This document shows positions 26,058 to 35,075 of a stretch of 64,000 nucleotides of DNA, one piece after another (the stretch's first letter is position 1; the number at the start of each line of letters is the position of its first letter). The stretch is from assembly GCF_001042905.1 (NCBI RefSeq), contig NZ_JYLB01000003.1, positions 186,001 through 250,000 on the forward strand. The letters run 5' to 3'. The stretch comes from Pseudomonas lini (lineage in GTDB: Bacteria > Pseudomonadota > Gammaproteobacteria > Pseudomonadales > Pseudomonadaceae). Made by a program: the position numbers and the translations under genes. Below the pieces are notes generated by a model that made no database searches, was not told the DNA's origin, and saw only the letters and a list, made by a program, of their open reading frames with translations.

Positions 26058-26570
26058 TCAGCAGGTGCAGCACATCAGCGGCATGCCATTGCAGCTCATC
26101 ATCATCGGCATGCTGCAATCGTTCATCATTTTCATCATCAAGTCGCAGCAGCTTTTCATCATGTCCATGTTCATGCCGGCCATCGGCATGATTTTGCACA
26201 TCATGCCGTCGGCCATCATGGTGCATTCCATCACGCACTTCATCGACGGCATCGGCATGCCCATCATCGGCATTGGCATCATCATGTTCATCATCGGCAT
26301 GGCCATGCTCGCCTGGGACATGCACATCATGCTCATGTTGCCGCAGTGCATCATCATCGGCATGCCGCAGTTCATCATCATCTGCATCATTTCGGCGCTG
26401 TTCTTGAACATGGTCATGTCCATGCCAGCAGCCGGCATCATTTTGCACATCATGCCGTCGTCCATCATTTCGCAGCTCATGGTCGCCATCATCATCGGCA
26501 TGCCCATCATTGGCATCATCGGCATGTTGGCGTTCATCATCGGCATTGGCATCTGCATGGCGTTCATCAT
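26058..26570 (-). CDS. Methionine/cysteine-rich protein with internal duplication
   Basis: A 170-residue protein with 73 Met (43%) and 15 Cys and only one His. It has a Met/Pro-rich head (MMNAMQMPMPMMNANMP) and two related units of about 57 residues. Each unit has the order C-x-MM-x-DGMMCK-MP-AGM-DM followed by a Met-rich helix, then a C-x-MPMMM-x-C-x-GM stretch. A Met/Pro linker (MPMMNMMMPMPMMGMPMPSM) joins them. Such density of thioether and thiol ligands suggests binding of Cu(I), Ag(I) or another soft metal. There is no clear signal peptide. Start: GGGAG upstream of ATG 26570. Ends at a strong terminator. I do not recognise a named family. Confidence 0.8.
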   Translation of the reverse strand: MMNAMQMPMPMMNANMPMMPMMGMPMMMATMSCEMMDDGMMCKMMPAAGMDMTMFKNSAEMMQMMMNCGMPMMMHCGNMSMMCMSQASMAMPMMNMMMPMPMMGMPMPSMKCVMECTMMADGMMCKIMPMAGMNMDMMKSCCDLMMKMMNDCSMPMMMSCNGMPLMCCTC

Positions 26571-26893
26571 GGTGTAACTCCCTAAGCGATTCGATAGTTG
26601 GACGAAGCTGATGGAGGCGGATTCTAAGGACTGGCGAAGGGACGACAAGATGATGGCCGAGCAGCAGGATTTGATGTAGAAACCGATTTAGTGGCGCGGT
26701 CGGGACGTCGCCGTCTGTTATAGCGGCGACAGCGTCTTCATCACAGACAGAATCAAAACGAAGACGTGGTTTTAGAAGTTACGGATATTCGACCCAGCGC
26801 TATATAAAGAACCGAAAGAAATAATCGATCTAAACAGTGCCGAATTTTTCATCCGGTAGCTCTGGAATCAATCAGTTAGCCGTATAGAACCAT
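26571..26893. other. 323-base gap upstream of the Met-rich gene
   Basis: No gene is seen. A hairpin pairs GTCGCCG (26707-26713) with CGGCGAC (26724-26730). The stretch 26795-26850 is AT-rich and could hold promoters, but a metal-regulator (CueR- or CopR-type) box was not recognised. Confidence 0.5.
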
Positions 26894-27292
26894 TTACGTC
26901 GACGTATTGAGCACCACCGCCGCACGAATCAGCGTCTTCAACGCCTCTTCATCAATCCTGTCGCCCTCATGCAAATCAATCGCACGTCGGGTGTTGCCGT
27001 CGAGGCTGGCGTTGAACAGACCGGAAGGGTCCTCCAGCGAGGCCCCCTTGGCGAAGGTCATCTTCACGGCATTCTTGTACGTCTCGCCGGTGCAGATGAT
27101 GCCGGCGTGCGACCACACCGGCACCCCTCTCCACTTCAACTCCTCGACCACGTCGGGGTCAGCCTGCTTGATAAGAGCCCGAACCCGAGCGAGCGTCTCA
27201 CCCCGCCAGTCACTCAGCGCCTGGATTTTTGCCTCTATCAGTTCAGAGGCAGAACCTCCCTCCTCGTCTGCCTTTGCGTCGATCTTCTTCAT
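26894..27292 (-). CDS. DUF1801 domain protein
   Basis: A 132-residue protein of the DUF1801 (YdhG-like) superfamily. The family shows in SDWRGETLARVRALIKQADP, VVEELKWRGVPVWSHAGIIC and KNAVKMTFAKGASLEDP. These proteins have a small alpha/beta fold of unknown function. ATG 27292 is chosen; a GTG 12 bases upstream in frame has the GAGGA motif too close to serve it. A stand-alone gene with 165 bases to the MFS gene upstream. Confidence 0.85.
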   Translation of the reverse strand: MKKIDAKADEEGGSASELIEAKIQALSDWRGETLARVRALIKQADPDVVEELKWRGVPVWSHAGIICTGETYKNAVKMTFAKGASLEDPSGLFNASLDGNTRRAIDLHEGDRIDEEALKTLIRAAVVLNTST

Positions 27293-27457
27293 GATGGTTG
27301 TCACTCCTCAGGGCGGTCATCAAGTTGCGTCGCTGGATAAAATCCAGCGACATAAACCATAGCAGGCACCCGCGATGATCAATGCAATCGAAACTGTGCT
27401 TTAGATCCATGGGCGCTTTTATACACGCTGGGCCATAAGCAATCCTTCGGCTTACAG

Positions 27458-28984
27458 TTACTGCTGAGCATTCACGGCTTTGCTCGAACGAAAAACCAGG
27501 CAGCTCGCCGCCACTAGCACCCATGCCGCAACACCGCCATACAGCATCACCCAGCCAAACCCATGGGCCAAAGCTGCGTTGGCGACATCGAGCGGAATCG
27601 TAGAGCCCTGGCCAGTCTGTGCCAGCACGGCGTTGTTGCCGGCTGAAATATTCTCCGCCAGCAACCTCAGTTGAACATCATCGGAGGAGCCAGATAACTG
27701 CTCGCGCAGGGAAGACAGGATGCCTTCCACCAAGATGAATCCCATCAGCGCGATATTGATTGCAAGGCTGATCATACGAGCGCTGATATCGATGCCCGAT
27801 GCCATGCCTGCACGCTCACTGGGCACCGATCCGGTGGTGGTATTGGTGACAGGCGTATTGGTCAACCCCAGTCCAATCCCGGCGATCAGGCAGCCAGGAA
27901 GCATCGTCAGCCAGCTGGCATGCGTAACACTGCTGCCCCATTTCATCAGCAGGAACCCCAGACCTATGGTGAACAAGCCTGCGGGAATCACAGCCTCAGG
28001 TCGATAGCGCAGCGCCAGCCGTTCGCCCAATGGAGGGATAACCAGCGTCGGCAGTGTATAGGCCAGCAGTGCCAAACCGGTGCCGACACTGGCATAGCCC
28101 AGGCCATTTTGAAAGTACAGAGGCAGATAGATCATGAAGGGCCAGAAGCTGAAGTTCATGCCTGCCGACCCTAGCAAGGCACCCGAGAAGCGGCGGATGC
28201 GAAATACAGAGAAGTCGAACATGGGATCGACATAGCGTCGCTGCGCGACGACAAAGACGATGAAACTGACCATTGCCACAACCAGGCTGGCGATGGCCGA
28301 ACCACTGGAGAAACCCACCCCCGCTCCCTGAGTGATGAACCAGGAAAGACCCAACACTGCCAGCGACAGCGAAATAATACCCAACACATCCAGCCTGCGA
28401 CGCTGCGGGTCGCGTGACTCATCGACACCGGCGATCACCAGCACCAGCGCGAGCACTGCAATTGGCGCATGCACCAGAAACACCCATTCCCAACTCGACA
28501 ACGCCACGATAACTGCGCCGATAATCGGACCGAACCCCAGACCGATGCCGAACACGATCCCCCAGGCACTGAACGCTTTGCCGCGCGCAGCTCCCGACTG
28601 GAATCGGTGAGACAACACTGCCACCTGACAAATCAGCATGGCACCACCGGACATACCTTGCAGGAATCGGTTTGCAATCAACACGCTGGCACTTTGCGCC
28701 CATCCACAGCCCAGAGAGGTAATGCCGAAAAGTACCAGGCTAATGACAAACACTCGCTTGCGCCCATACCGATCCGCCAGTGTGCCGGTGGCCATCAGTA
28801 CCGTGGTGCAGGCGATGGTGTAGGCATTCATGATCCACTGCATATCGTTGAAATCGCTGTGCAGAACCGATTCAAGCGTGGGCAGGATTGCCGGCACGCT
28901 CGAGATTTCCAGGCCGAACATCAGCGAGGCCAAGCAAACGGCGGCTATTGTGAAAACATCTTTTTGCGAAGAAGAGAACGGCAT
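27458..28984 (-). CDS. MFS drug:H+ antiporter, DHA2 (14-TM, EmrB/QacA-like) family
   Basis: A 508-residue inner-membrane exporter. The DHA2 pattern is clear: an opening helix with MFGLEISSVPAILPTLESVL, the loop GTLADRYGRKRVFV, and QGMSGGAMLICQVAVLSHRF in the motif-C region. Fourteen helices are expected. The ATG at 28984 has TGGAAG six bases upstream; the longer frame is non-family. The gene is divergent from a LysR regulator across a 184-base AT-rich region, the usual arrangement for a regulated efflux pump. Substrate unknown; EmrB-type membrane-fusion partners are not adjacent. Confidence 0.9.
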   Translation of the reverse strand: MPFSSSQKDVFTIAAVCLASLMFGLEISSVPAILPTLESVLHSDFNDMQWIMNAYTIACTTVLMATGTLADRYGRKRVFVISLVLFGITSLGCGWAQSASVLIANRFLQGMSGGAMLICQVAVLSHRFQSGAARGKAFSAWGIVFGIGLGFGPIIGAVIVALSSWEWVFLVHAPIAVLALVLVIAGVDESRDPQRRRLDVLGIISLSLAVLGLSWFITQGAGVGFSSGSAIASLVVAMVSFIVFVVAQRRYVDPMFDFSVFRIRRFSGALLGSAGMNFSFWPFMIYLPLYFQNGLGYASVGTGLALLAYTLPTLVIPPLGERLALRYRPEAVIPAGLFTIGLGFLLMKWGSSVTHASWLTMLPGCLIAGIGLGLTNTPVTNTTTGSVPSERAGMASGIDISARMISLAINIALMGFILVEGILSSLREQLSGSSDDVQLRLLAENISAGNNAVLAQTGQGSTIPLDVANAALAHGFGWVMLYGGVAAWVLVAASCLVFRSSKAVNAQQ

Positions 28985-29168
28985 CGTGATCTTCCAGATC
29001 AAGTTGATGGGCACTGGCAAGGCCGCCCCAAGGGGAGTTGGTGCGATCGCCTGACCAGCGTCACCAGACATAACTCCAAGTGACCGGCCGCATTCTGGAA
29101 GTAATTAAAAAATGACAGAAATGATTAAATTTCGTAAGTTTTATTAATATTCATCATGAGTGGACTAA

Positions 29169-30029
29169 ATGGACTTCGACCCAGCTCTGTTACGTGCTTT
29201 TGTCGCGATCAAGGAGACCGATAGTTTCACTCGTGCCGCAGAACGGCTGCACTTAAGCCAGTCAGCGATCAGTCATCAGATCCGGCGCCTGGAAGAACAG
29301 GCCGGCACCACCCTACTGGTGCGTACCACCCGACGTTTGACGCTGACAGAAGATGGCGAAGATTTTCTGCGTCATGCCGAACATGTCCTCAGAGCGCAAG
29401 ACGCCCTCTCCCGGCGTTTCGAAACGTCATCGGTATCCGGGACCGTGCGCTTCGGTGTGCCAGAAAACTTTATCGGCGACGGCTTGCCGCCGTTACTGAC
29501 TCGGTTCGCCAGACAATTTCCCGCAGTACGTCTGGATGTAACCGTTGGCACCTACCTCGATCTGCGCGCGCAGGTCGATGCCGATGGGCTCGATCTGGCC
29601 GTGGTCATGACATTGCCGGGCAGTCAGGCCGGCGGTACCGTGCTGCGCGAAACCCGGTTTGTCTGGGCTGCGGCGCAGAGTTTCGACTTTACCGGCGAGG
29701 CCCCTTTACCGCTGGCGTTTGCACCAGCGCCCTGCATGCACCGGCAAGTGGCCGTAGAGGCATTAGCGAGTTCCACCGTGGATTGGCGGGTCGCCTTTAC
29801 CTCTCCAAGTCAACAAGGACTGCGGGCGGCGGTATTGGCAGGGCTTGCCGTCACCGCGCTACCGTTGGGAGATCTAGAGCCCGGCATGGTGGTGATTGAC
29901 GGGCAATATGGCCTGCCACCGCTGCTGGATGCTGATTTCAGACTGATATGGAGCATCACAGGAAAGACGCCTGCGGCCAATACATTTGGGCAACTGCTGG
30001 TGGAGATGTCTGAGTCGTCATCGATCTAG
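29169..30029 (+). CDS. LysR-family regulator divergent from the DHA2 exporter
   Basis: A 286-residue LysR protein with helix-turn-helix RLHLSQSAISHQIRRLEEQA, and the effector domain from about residue 90 (TVRFGVPENFIGDGLPPLL). It probably controls the divergent exporter gene. The intergenic region contains AT-rich dyads around TTTCGTAAGTTTTATTAATA. The inducer is unknown. Confidence 0.9.
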   Translation: MDFDPALLRAFVAIKETDSFTRAAERLHLSQSAISHQIRRLEEQAGTTLLVRTTRRLTLTEDGEDFLRHAEHVLRAQDALSRRFETSSVSGTVRFGVPENFIGDGLPPLLTRFARQFPAVRLDVTVGTYLDLRAQVDADGLDLAVVMTLPGSQAGGTVLRETRFVWAAAQSFDFTGEAPLPLAFAPAPCMHRQVAVEALASSTVDWRVAFTSPSQQGLRAAVLAGLAVTALPLGDLEPGMVVIDGQYGLPPLLDADFRLIWSITGKTPAANTFGQLLVEMSESSSI

Positions 30030-30183
30030 AACAAGCTGACTGCCATTGGCATTCCAGGGTAAGCGTCCTGTTGATTGCGAATGGCTGTTTGGGTTGTGGA
30101 CGTTGGACACGGGATGGGCCCGCGCTCTTCGTTAGTAATTGGCTAAACGGCACGCGAGGCGGGTTGAAGTCATTAGCTCTCAA

Positions 30184-31140
30184 TCACCCAATCACGCTCG
30201 CATACACCGACCGGTCAACATTCCCGCCGGACAGAATCACAGCCACCTTTTTACCCAGCATCATTTCACGCTCCTGAATCAGCGCTGCCAGCGCAGCCGC
30301 ACCTGCCCCTTCAGCAAGGTTGTGGGTATCGGTGTAATACACGCGCATGGCCTCGGCAATCTCGCCCTCGCTGACAGAGACGATTCGCGCCGAAGCGGCC
30401 CCGTAAATGGCGAACGCATCGGGAACTGGCTTACGCACGGCCAAGCCATCCGCAAAGGTATTTGCCGAGGCGGTCTCGCAGATTGCCCCAGCTTCAAACG
30501 ATAACTTCGCCGCCGCAGCCTCTTTGGAAACCACGCCCACCACTTGGGTCTTCATGCCGAGCGCATCGCGGGCGGCGATCACCCCGCAGATCCCCGATCC
30601 ACAGCCAATCGGCACGTAGACGGTATCCAGATCCGGCGCAGCGATGAACAGCTCCAGCGCATACGTGGCCACACCTTTGACCAACTCGGTGTGGAACGGC
30701 GGCACCAGGTAGAGGTCATGCACCTGCGCCAGACGTGCGGCCTCTTCACGGGCCTCGTCGAAATCGCGACCACACTCAACCACTTCGCCGCCAAAGCCGC
30801 GCATGGCATTGTTCTTCTCTAGCGAATTACCTTCCGGCACGACAATCAAAGCCCTCAAACCCAGCGTGCTGGCCGCCAGCGCCAGGCTCTGACCATGGTT
30901 GCCGCGCGTAGCGGAGACAATGCCCTTCACGCCCGGATGTTCGCGCCGCAGCCAGTGCAAGAAGGTAATGCCACCCCGCACTTTGAAAGCGCCTGTAGGT
31001 GTGTGGTTTTCGTGTTTGACCCAGACAGTGCAACCTAACCGCTCAGCCAGCAATGGCCAAGGGTATTGGGCGGTGGCAGGCATGACTTGGTATACGTGGC
31101 GGGCAGCTTGTTCGAGATCGTCGCGAGTCAGTTTGTGCAT
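30184..31140 (-). CDS. PLP-dependent threonine/serine dehydratase-like enzyme
   Basis: A fold-type II PLP enzyme of 318 residues that would deaminate L-threonine, L-serine or a hydroxy-amino acid. The Schiff-base lysine is Lys53 in GAFKVRGG, the asparagine loop is SATRGNHGQSLA, and the phosphate cradle is GCGSGICG. It lacks the C-terminal ACT regulatory domain of biosynthetic IlvA, so a catabolic role is likely. ATG 31140 fits the family N-terminus MHKLTRDDLEQAARHVYQ. It faces a divergent AraC regulator 97 bases away that probably controls it. Confidence 0.88.
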   Translation of the reverse strand: MHKLTRDDLEQAARHVYQVMPATAQYPWPLLAERLGCTVWVKHENHTPTGAFKVRGGITFLHWLRREHPGVKGIVSATRGNHGQSLALAASTLGLRALIVVPEGNSLEKNNAMRGFGGEVVECGRDFDEAREEAARLAQVHDLYLVPPFHTELVKGVATYALELFIAAPDLDTVYVPIGCGSGICGVIAARDALGMKTQVVGVVSKEAAAAKLSFEAGAICETASANTFADGLAVRKPVPDAFAIYGAASARIVSVSEGEIAEAMRVYYTDTHNLAEGAGAAALAALIQEREMMLGKKVAVILSGGNVDRSVYASVIG

Positions 31141-31236
31141 GAGTTGTCTTCCTGAGGCTTTTCCCAGTCTAGGCATGGGAACGTCACGCCGGCTTTCAAA
31201 AAACTGACCTGACTTTTACGCCCCCTCTTCACTACT

Positions 31237-32052
31237 ATGGTGTTCATGAGCCTTCGAAACCGTCTGCAGCCCTCGCTCGCACCTGAACCGATTCGTCGTG
31301 TCGAGGCAGGGCCGTGGGCGATCGAATTGCTACCCGGCGCCGGCTACGCGACCCGATATGTTGCGACCCAGGCAGCGATCGGCTTTGCCTTCGACAGCCA
31401 ACGAGGTTTGCACGCCATCGGCAGCGACCGAGTGCGCCCCTTCGATGCCATGCCCAATGGGTTGGCGTTCGTCCCCGCAGGCTGTGATGTGTTGTCCGAG
31501 TCACCCAACGGCGGTGAATACCTGCGGGTCATGCGCACCGACGGTATTTCATTGCTGAGTGACCGGGCATTCAACAATCGCATTGATCAGCCAGCCGTTA
31601 ACCTCGCCCTGCGAATGCGCCGCGCGCTGTTGCAGAACTCCGTGGAGGACGACTGTGAAGCCTGGGCACTCGCATTGGCTGAACGGGCGGAGGGCATCGA
31701 CGCGTCGCCGACGCCGCCCCAAGACTCTATAACCGGCAGCCGGATGCGCCTGCTTGATGAATTCATAGATGCTGGCCTCGACGGCCCACTGGGTATACAG
31801 GCAATGGCGGGGTTGCTTGAATTGTCCGAAGGTTATTTCATGCGCGCATTCAAGAACGCGACGGGCAAGAGCCCCCATAGCTATCTAATCGACCGACGCC
31901 TGGCCAAAGCCCGAGCATCGATGCGCGATTCGACCGCCAGCCTGTCGGAGATCGCACTCACCTGCGGCTTTAACTCCCAAGCGCACATGACAACCGCTTT
32001 CAAGCAACGCCTTGGAGTCAGTCCAGCGCAATTGCGAAGGCGTTCGACGTAA
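31237..32052 (+). CDS. AraC-family transcriptional regulator
   Basis: A 271-residue regulator with a cupin-like N-terminal part and a C-terminal pair of helix-turn-helices. The first is IQAMAGLLELSEGYFMRAFK and the second is LSEIALTCGFNSQAHMTTAF, followed by GVSPAQLRR. The start could also be ATG 31246; neither has a good ribosome-binding site. It is divergent from the dehydratase gene. Its 3' part is overlapped by a possible small gene on the other strand. Confidence 0.88.
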   Translation: MVFMSLRNRLQPSLAPEPIRRVEAGPWAIELLPGAGYATRYVATQAAIGFAFDSQRGLHAIGSDRVRPFDAMPNGLAFVPAGCDVLSESPNGGEYLRVMRTDGISLLSDRAFNNRIDQPAVNLALRMRRALLQNSVEDDCEAWALALAERAEGIDASPTPPQDSITGSRMRLLDEFIDAGLDGPLGIQAMAGLLELSEGYFMRAFKNATGKSPHSYLIDRRLAKARASMRDSTASLSEIALTCGFNSQAHMTTAFKQRLGVSPAQLRRRST

Positions 32053-32204
32053 GGGATTGCGTCTCGCTGCGCGTCGGCGTTCATCGCCAAGAAGGTAAGT
32101 CCCGCAATTGCCTCGCACACTGCAAGAACTCGCTTGTACTCATCCGGCCCATACCACACCCAAAGCGTAGTGGAAAATTCCACCAATTTCTGGATAATGG
32201 CCAT
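31881..32204 (-). CDS. Possible small protein overlapping the AraC gene 3' end
   Basis: The frame MAIIQKLVEFSTTLWVWYGP continues DEYKRVLAVCEAIAGLTFLA and IPYVERLRNC, reading as a natural amphipathic protein in the part that lies outside the AraC gene (32053-32204). The last 57 or so codons are antisense to AraC and look non-native. It may be a genuine small gene, or the 5' remnant of one truncated by recombination. The ribosome-binding site is poor. Confidence 0.3.
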   Translation of the reverse strand: MAIIQKLVEFSTTLWVWYGPDEYKRVLAVCEAIAGLTFLAMNADAQRDAIPYVERLRNCAGLTPRRCLKAVVMCAWELKPQVSAISDRLAVESRIDARALARRRSIR

Positions 32205-32248
32205 ATGCCGCCACTCTGCACAGCCCACTGATAAGGACATCACGTTCG

Positions 32249-33511
32249 ATGAAGTTGCCGTCCCCTGCTCTGATCCTCGCTTGCGCTCTGCTCCTGCCCA
32301 CCGTCGCCCAAGCCAGCGATGCCGCGTTGACCGAAACGCTCAAGGCTTTTACCCGCTGCGATGCCAGTTTCTTCGCCAGCCTGAACACCCACCGCGATGC
32401 CTGGGGGGCGTTTGCGCCGCTTAAGCAGGAAAAAGATGCGGCGTGGATAACCGTCAAAAACCGCGGCAACAGCCCGGAAAATTCGGTGCCTCTGCGCGGT
32501 ACGCCGATCGTTGCCGGTATGAAACTGTTGTCCTATGTCGACGAGAGCAGCGACCTCGGCCAACTGGGTCACTACTATTTCTGGGGCTTCATTGTTGAAG
32601 GCGGCATAGACGAAGTGGCTAAGCGCCTCGCGCCGCTGATGGAGCAACCCGGGCAACTGCAGAATGTAGGCTCGTCCTATGTGCGCAGTGAACTCAAGAT
32701 CGGTGACCAATGGCGAGTCATCCGGCCGCAGCCAGGCACGGCGCCGGGTAGCAAACGTGCGGAACGCATCTTGATCGTCGAGGCGGAAGGCAAACAGGGC
32801 ACTCAGTCGCGGGTCAGTTGTTCCGTGCAAGGCGCCGTTGACGGTGCGATGCTCGCCCAACTGCGCCCGGACATCGCGCCGGCTGATTATCCTCAGCCAC
32901 AACCAGAGACGAGCTTTGCTGATATCGCCGTACCGCAAGACGTGCTCAAGCGCCTCGACTCGCCTCTGCTCAAACCGAAATTCAAAACGTTGAGCTACAC
33001 CTACGCCACCAGGACCGGCAATGCCATCAAGGATCGTCCGGTAACGGTTGAGTACACCGCAGACGGCGGTTTGCTGAAGAAGAATGAGATCTACAGCAAA
33101 GCCTTCCACGTCGAGCGTCTCACCCAGGCGGGCCTGATTCAGTTGAAGTCGAAAATGAACGGCGTAGGCGATGGACGCGTGTTGCTCACCCGCGAACTTG
33201 AGGTTAAGGCCCCGACGAGCTGGGGCCCCGGCCAGACGTTGAGCGCTCGCCTGGTCATGGAAGAAGTACCTGCCCGGCCAACCGACAAACCCATGAAGCT
33301 GTCGACGACTTGCACCGTGGGTCAGCGCTTCCCTGCCCGGCAAGTATTCGCCTCGCTGACCGGTGATGCCATCGCGCTTGAGTGCGAACAGGGCACCAGT
33401 AAAACCTCCAATGCCTTTATCGAGGACTTGGGGGTTTCCCTGACGCTGGAGTCGACGTGGGACAAATCGAATAGCGTGTACACGTTCACTGCAGTGGATG
33501 TTGTGCGTTAA
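32249..33511 (+). CDS. Secreted protein of unknown function, 420 residues
   Basis: The protein begins with a signal peptide (MKLPSPALILACALLLPTVA, cleavage after AQA), so it is probably periplasmic. Five cysteines are visible in the mature part. The fold appears mixed, with beta-rich C-terminal strands (TLSARLVMEEVPARPTDKPM, LGVSLTLESTWDKSNSVYTF). I do not recognise a domain. It is flanked upstream by AraC and downstream by a lipoprotein gene after 240 bases with no visible structure. Confidence 0.75.
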   Translation: MKLPSPALILACALLLPTVAQASDAALTETLKAFTRCDASFFASLNTHRDAWGAFAPLKQEKDAAWITVKNRGNSPENSVPLRGTPIVAGMKLLSYVDESSDLGQLGHYYFWGFIVEGGIDEVAKRLAPLMEQPGQLQNVGSSYVRSELKIGDQWRVIRPQPGTAPGSKRAERILIVEAEGKQGTQSRVSCSVQGAVDGAMLAQLRPDIAPADYPQPQPETSFADIAVPQDVLKRLDSPLLKPKFKTLSYTYATRTGNAIKDRPVTVEYTADGGLLKKNEIYSKAFHVERLTQAGLIQLKSKMNGVGDGRVLLTRELEVKAPTSWGPGQTLSARLVMEEVPARPTDKPMKLSTTCTVGQRFPARQVFASLTGDAIALECEQGTSKTSNAFIEDLGVSLTLESTWDKSNSVYTFTAVDVVR

Positions 33512-33751
33512 GCAGTCATCGAGACTGAGGCCAAGACACGCTTCTAGATGCAGCGACTACATGGGTGGCCACCAGCACCAAGAGTGCGGTATCGAGCGCT
33601 TCTGAATCAAATGTATGGCAGCGCTGTGCGGCTATTTTGCAGATGCGCGTCGTCCCGGGTTTAGCCGGGTGGGCAATCACGTCTGAACGGTCTGCCAAAC
33701 CCGAACACGACAAATGCCGTTAACTTTTTTGGATGATAATAGGTTCTATTA

Positions 33752-34213
33752 ATGAGAAAGATCTTCCTGCCGTTTGTCATCGCACTGTTGTGCCTGCACG
33801 GTTGTGCGGAAATGCCCGCGTACTCCAACATCGACCCCGTCACGGTGGGTGACGAGTCGCGTTATACCGTGGTCGAAACCGATACTTATGCGGGCAGGGT
33901 CCAGCGTCACTATGCCGATCTCCAGCCGGACTTGAACATCATAAAGATCAACGACAAAAAAGTCGGCAACATCCCGTTCTCCACGTACTACTACAAGAAC
34001 GACTCCCCGCAGCGAGCGGTGCTGAAGCCGGGCACCTACACCATCCAACTGGAATACCGTCTACCCCGTCACTTCCTGTTCGTGGACCTGAAGTTCGACG
34101 GCAAACCCGGCCAGAAAATAATGGCACGCTCAAGGTACGTGGGCCTCAATCGGCTGGAAGTATGGCTGGAGGATGCAGCCACCGGTAAGGTAGTGAGCAC
34201 CCGGGCGTACTAA
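33752..34213 (+). CDS. Small lipoprotein of unknown function
   Basis: A 153-residue protein with a lipoprotein signal (FLPFVIALLCLHGC, lipobox LHGC, lipid on Cys18). The mature part has a beta-rich domain with the typical PEGA-like strand YTIQLEYRLP, where a linker KPGTYTIQLE precedes it. Location is probably the outer membrane. Its 3' end is 12 bases from the convergent isomerase gene. The mild promoter region 33512-33751 holds nothing else that I recognise. Confidence 0.75.
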   Translation: MRKIFLPFVIALLCLHGCAEMPAYSNIDPVTVGDESRYTVVETDTYAGRVQRHYADLQPDLNIIKINDKKVGNIPFSTYYYKNDSPQRAVLKPGTYTIQLEYRLPRHFLFVDLKFDGKPGQKIMARSRYVGLNRLEVWLEDAATGKVVSTRAY

Positions 34214-34225
34214 CACAACGTTAAA

Positions 34226-35074
34226 TCAGCCCCCATCATTTGACCGTGCCCGGCAGTCATCCCAAACCTCACGCATCACATCCTTAAGCATCAGCGCCTC
34301 GGCCCAACGATCGGTGATATCGCGTCCGTCGGCACCCGTAATGGCATAAGGCGGTGGGCCGAGTTCACAAGTGAATGACAAGCTGTCAGGTGTGTTCGGC
34401 CGGGCCAGCCAATCCTCGATCCCATAGCGCCACCAGCCCAGGAAACGTTCTAGCCAGGGTCGATGCTGGGCAAAGCTCAGGGGCACCTGGACCTGTTCGC
34501 CGTTAGCGACACGACCATGAAAACCCCAACTGTGGCGCAGGATGGTGTGGATCTGTTCGTCGTCCTCGGCAGTGGCCAACTCTGGCAGTTCGCGGCCCAC
34601 GACATAGTGGGACAAGTCGGCCAACAGTTTGAGATCGGGCATTTCAGCGAGAATATCGAGGGTGAACAACAGGTCATTGGTGAGGCGATAACGGTGGGTT
34701 TCCAGCAGAACGGGAAAGTCCACCTGTTCGGCCAGACGCTGCCAGCCTTCGATCAGTTCGATAGCTTGCTTCAGCGTGCGCGGCCTCACGTCTGCTTGCA
34801 GCGTGAGGTGGTGGCAGCCGTAGCGGGACGCGACATCGATCGCTGCCGCCAGATCATCCACGGTGCGGGGAAACACCTGCCCTTCGATTCGCAGGCCCTG
34901 CGCCTTGGCGGCGGCATGCAGGCGAGCGGCATGTGGCGCGACCCAGAAATGGTCGGTGATCCCGTCGAAGCCGGCGGCGGCGATTTTCTCCACTTGCGCT
35001 TCCAGGGGAAGGTCGCATTGGCCGCGGTGATCTTGCATGGCCCACTGGGACTGAAAGACCAGGAATTCACGCAT
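34226..35074 (-). CDS. TIM-barrel sugar phosphate isomerase/epimerase-like protein
   Basis: A 282-residue xylose-isomerase-like TIM-barrel protein (AP endonuclease family 2 fold). Visible features are the first strand and helix EAQVEKIAAAGFDGITDHFW, the metal-ligand glutamate in FPVLLETHRYRLTNDL, and ADLSHYVVGRELPEL with a candidate Asp/His pair. It starts one base after the stop codon of the upstream reductase (TGA-C-ATG), so the two are translationally coupled. Within this cluster it may play the role of MocC, the isomerase-like protein of rhizopine catabolism. The substrate is not determined. Confidence 0.85.
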   Translation of the reverse strand: MREFLVFQSQWAMQDHRGQCDLPLEAQVEKIAAAGFDGITDHFWVAPHAARLHAAAKAQGLRIEGQVFPRTVDDLAAAIDVASRYGCHHLTLQADVRPRTLKQAIELIEGWQRLAEQVDFPVLLETHRYRLTNDLLFTLDILAEMPDLKLLADLSHYVVGRELPELATAEDDEQIHTILRHSWGFHGRVANGEQVQVPLSFAQHRPWLERFLGWWRYGIEDWLARPNTPDSLSFTCELGPPPYAITGADGRDITDRWAEALMLKDVMREVWDDCRARSNDGG

Positions 35075-35075
35075 G

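Noticed and set aside
25755..26585. Plus-strand His-rich and hydrophobic frames opposite the Met-rich gene
   Set aside because: They are the complement of ATG-rich codons (CAT/ATC), run through a strong terminator and two REPs, and lack ribosome-binding sites. The minus frame has a good site, natural codons and internal duplication.
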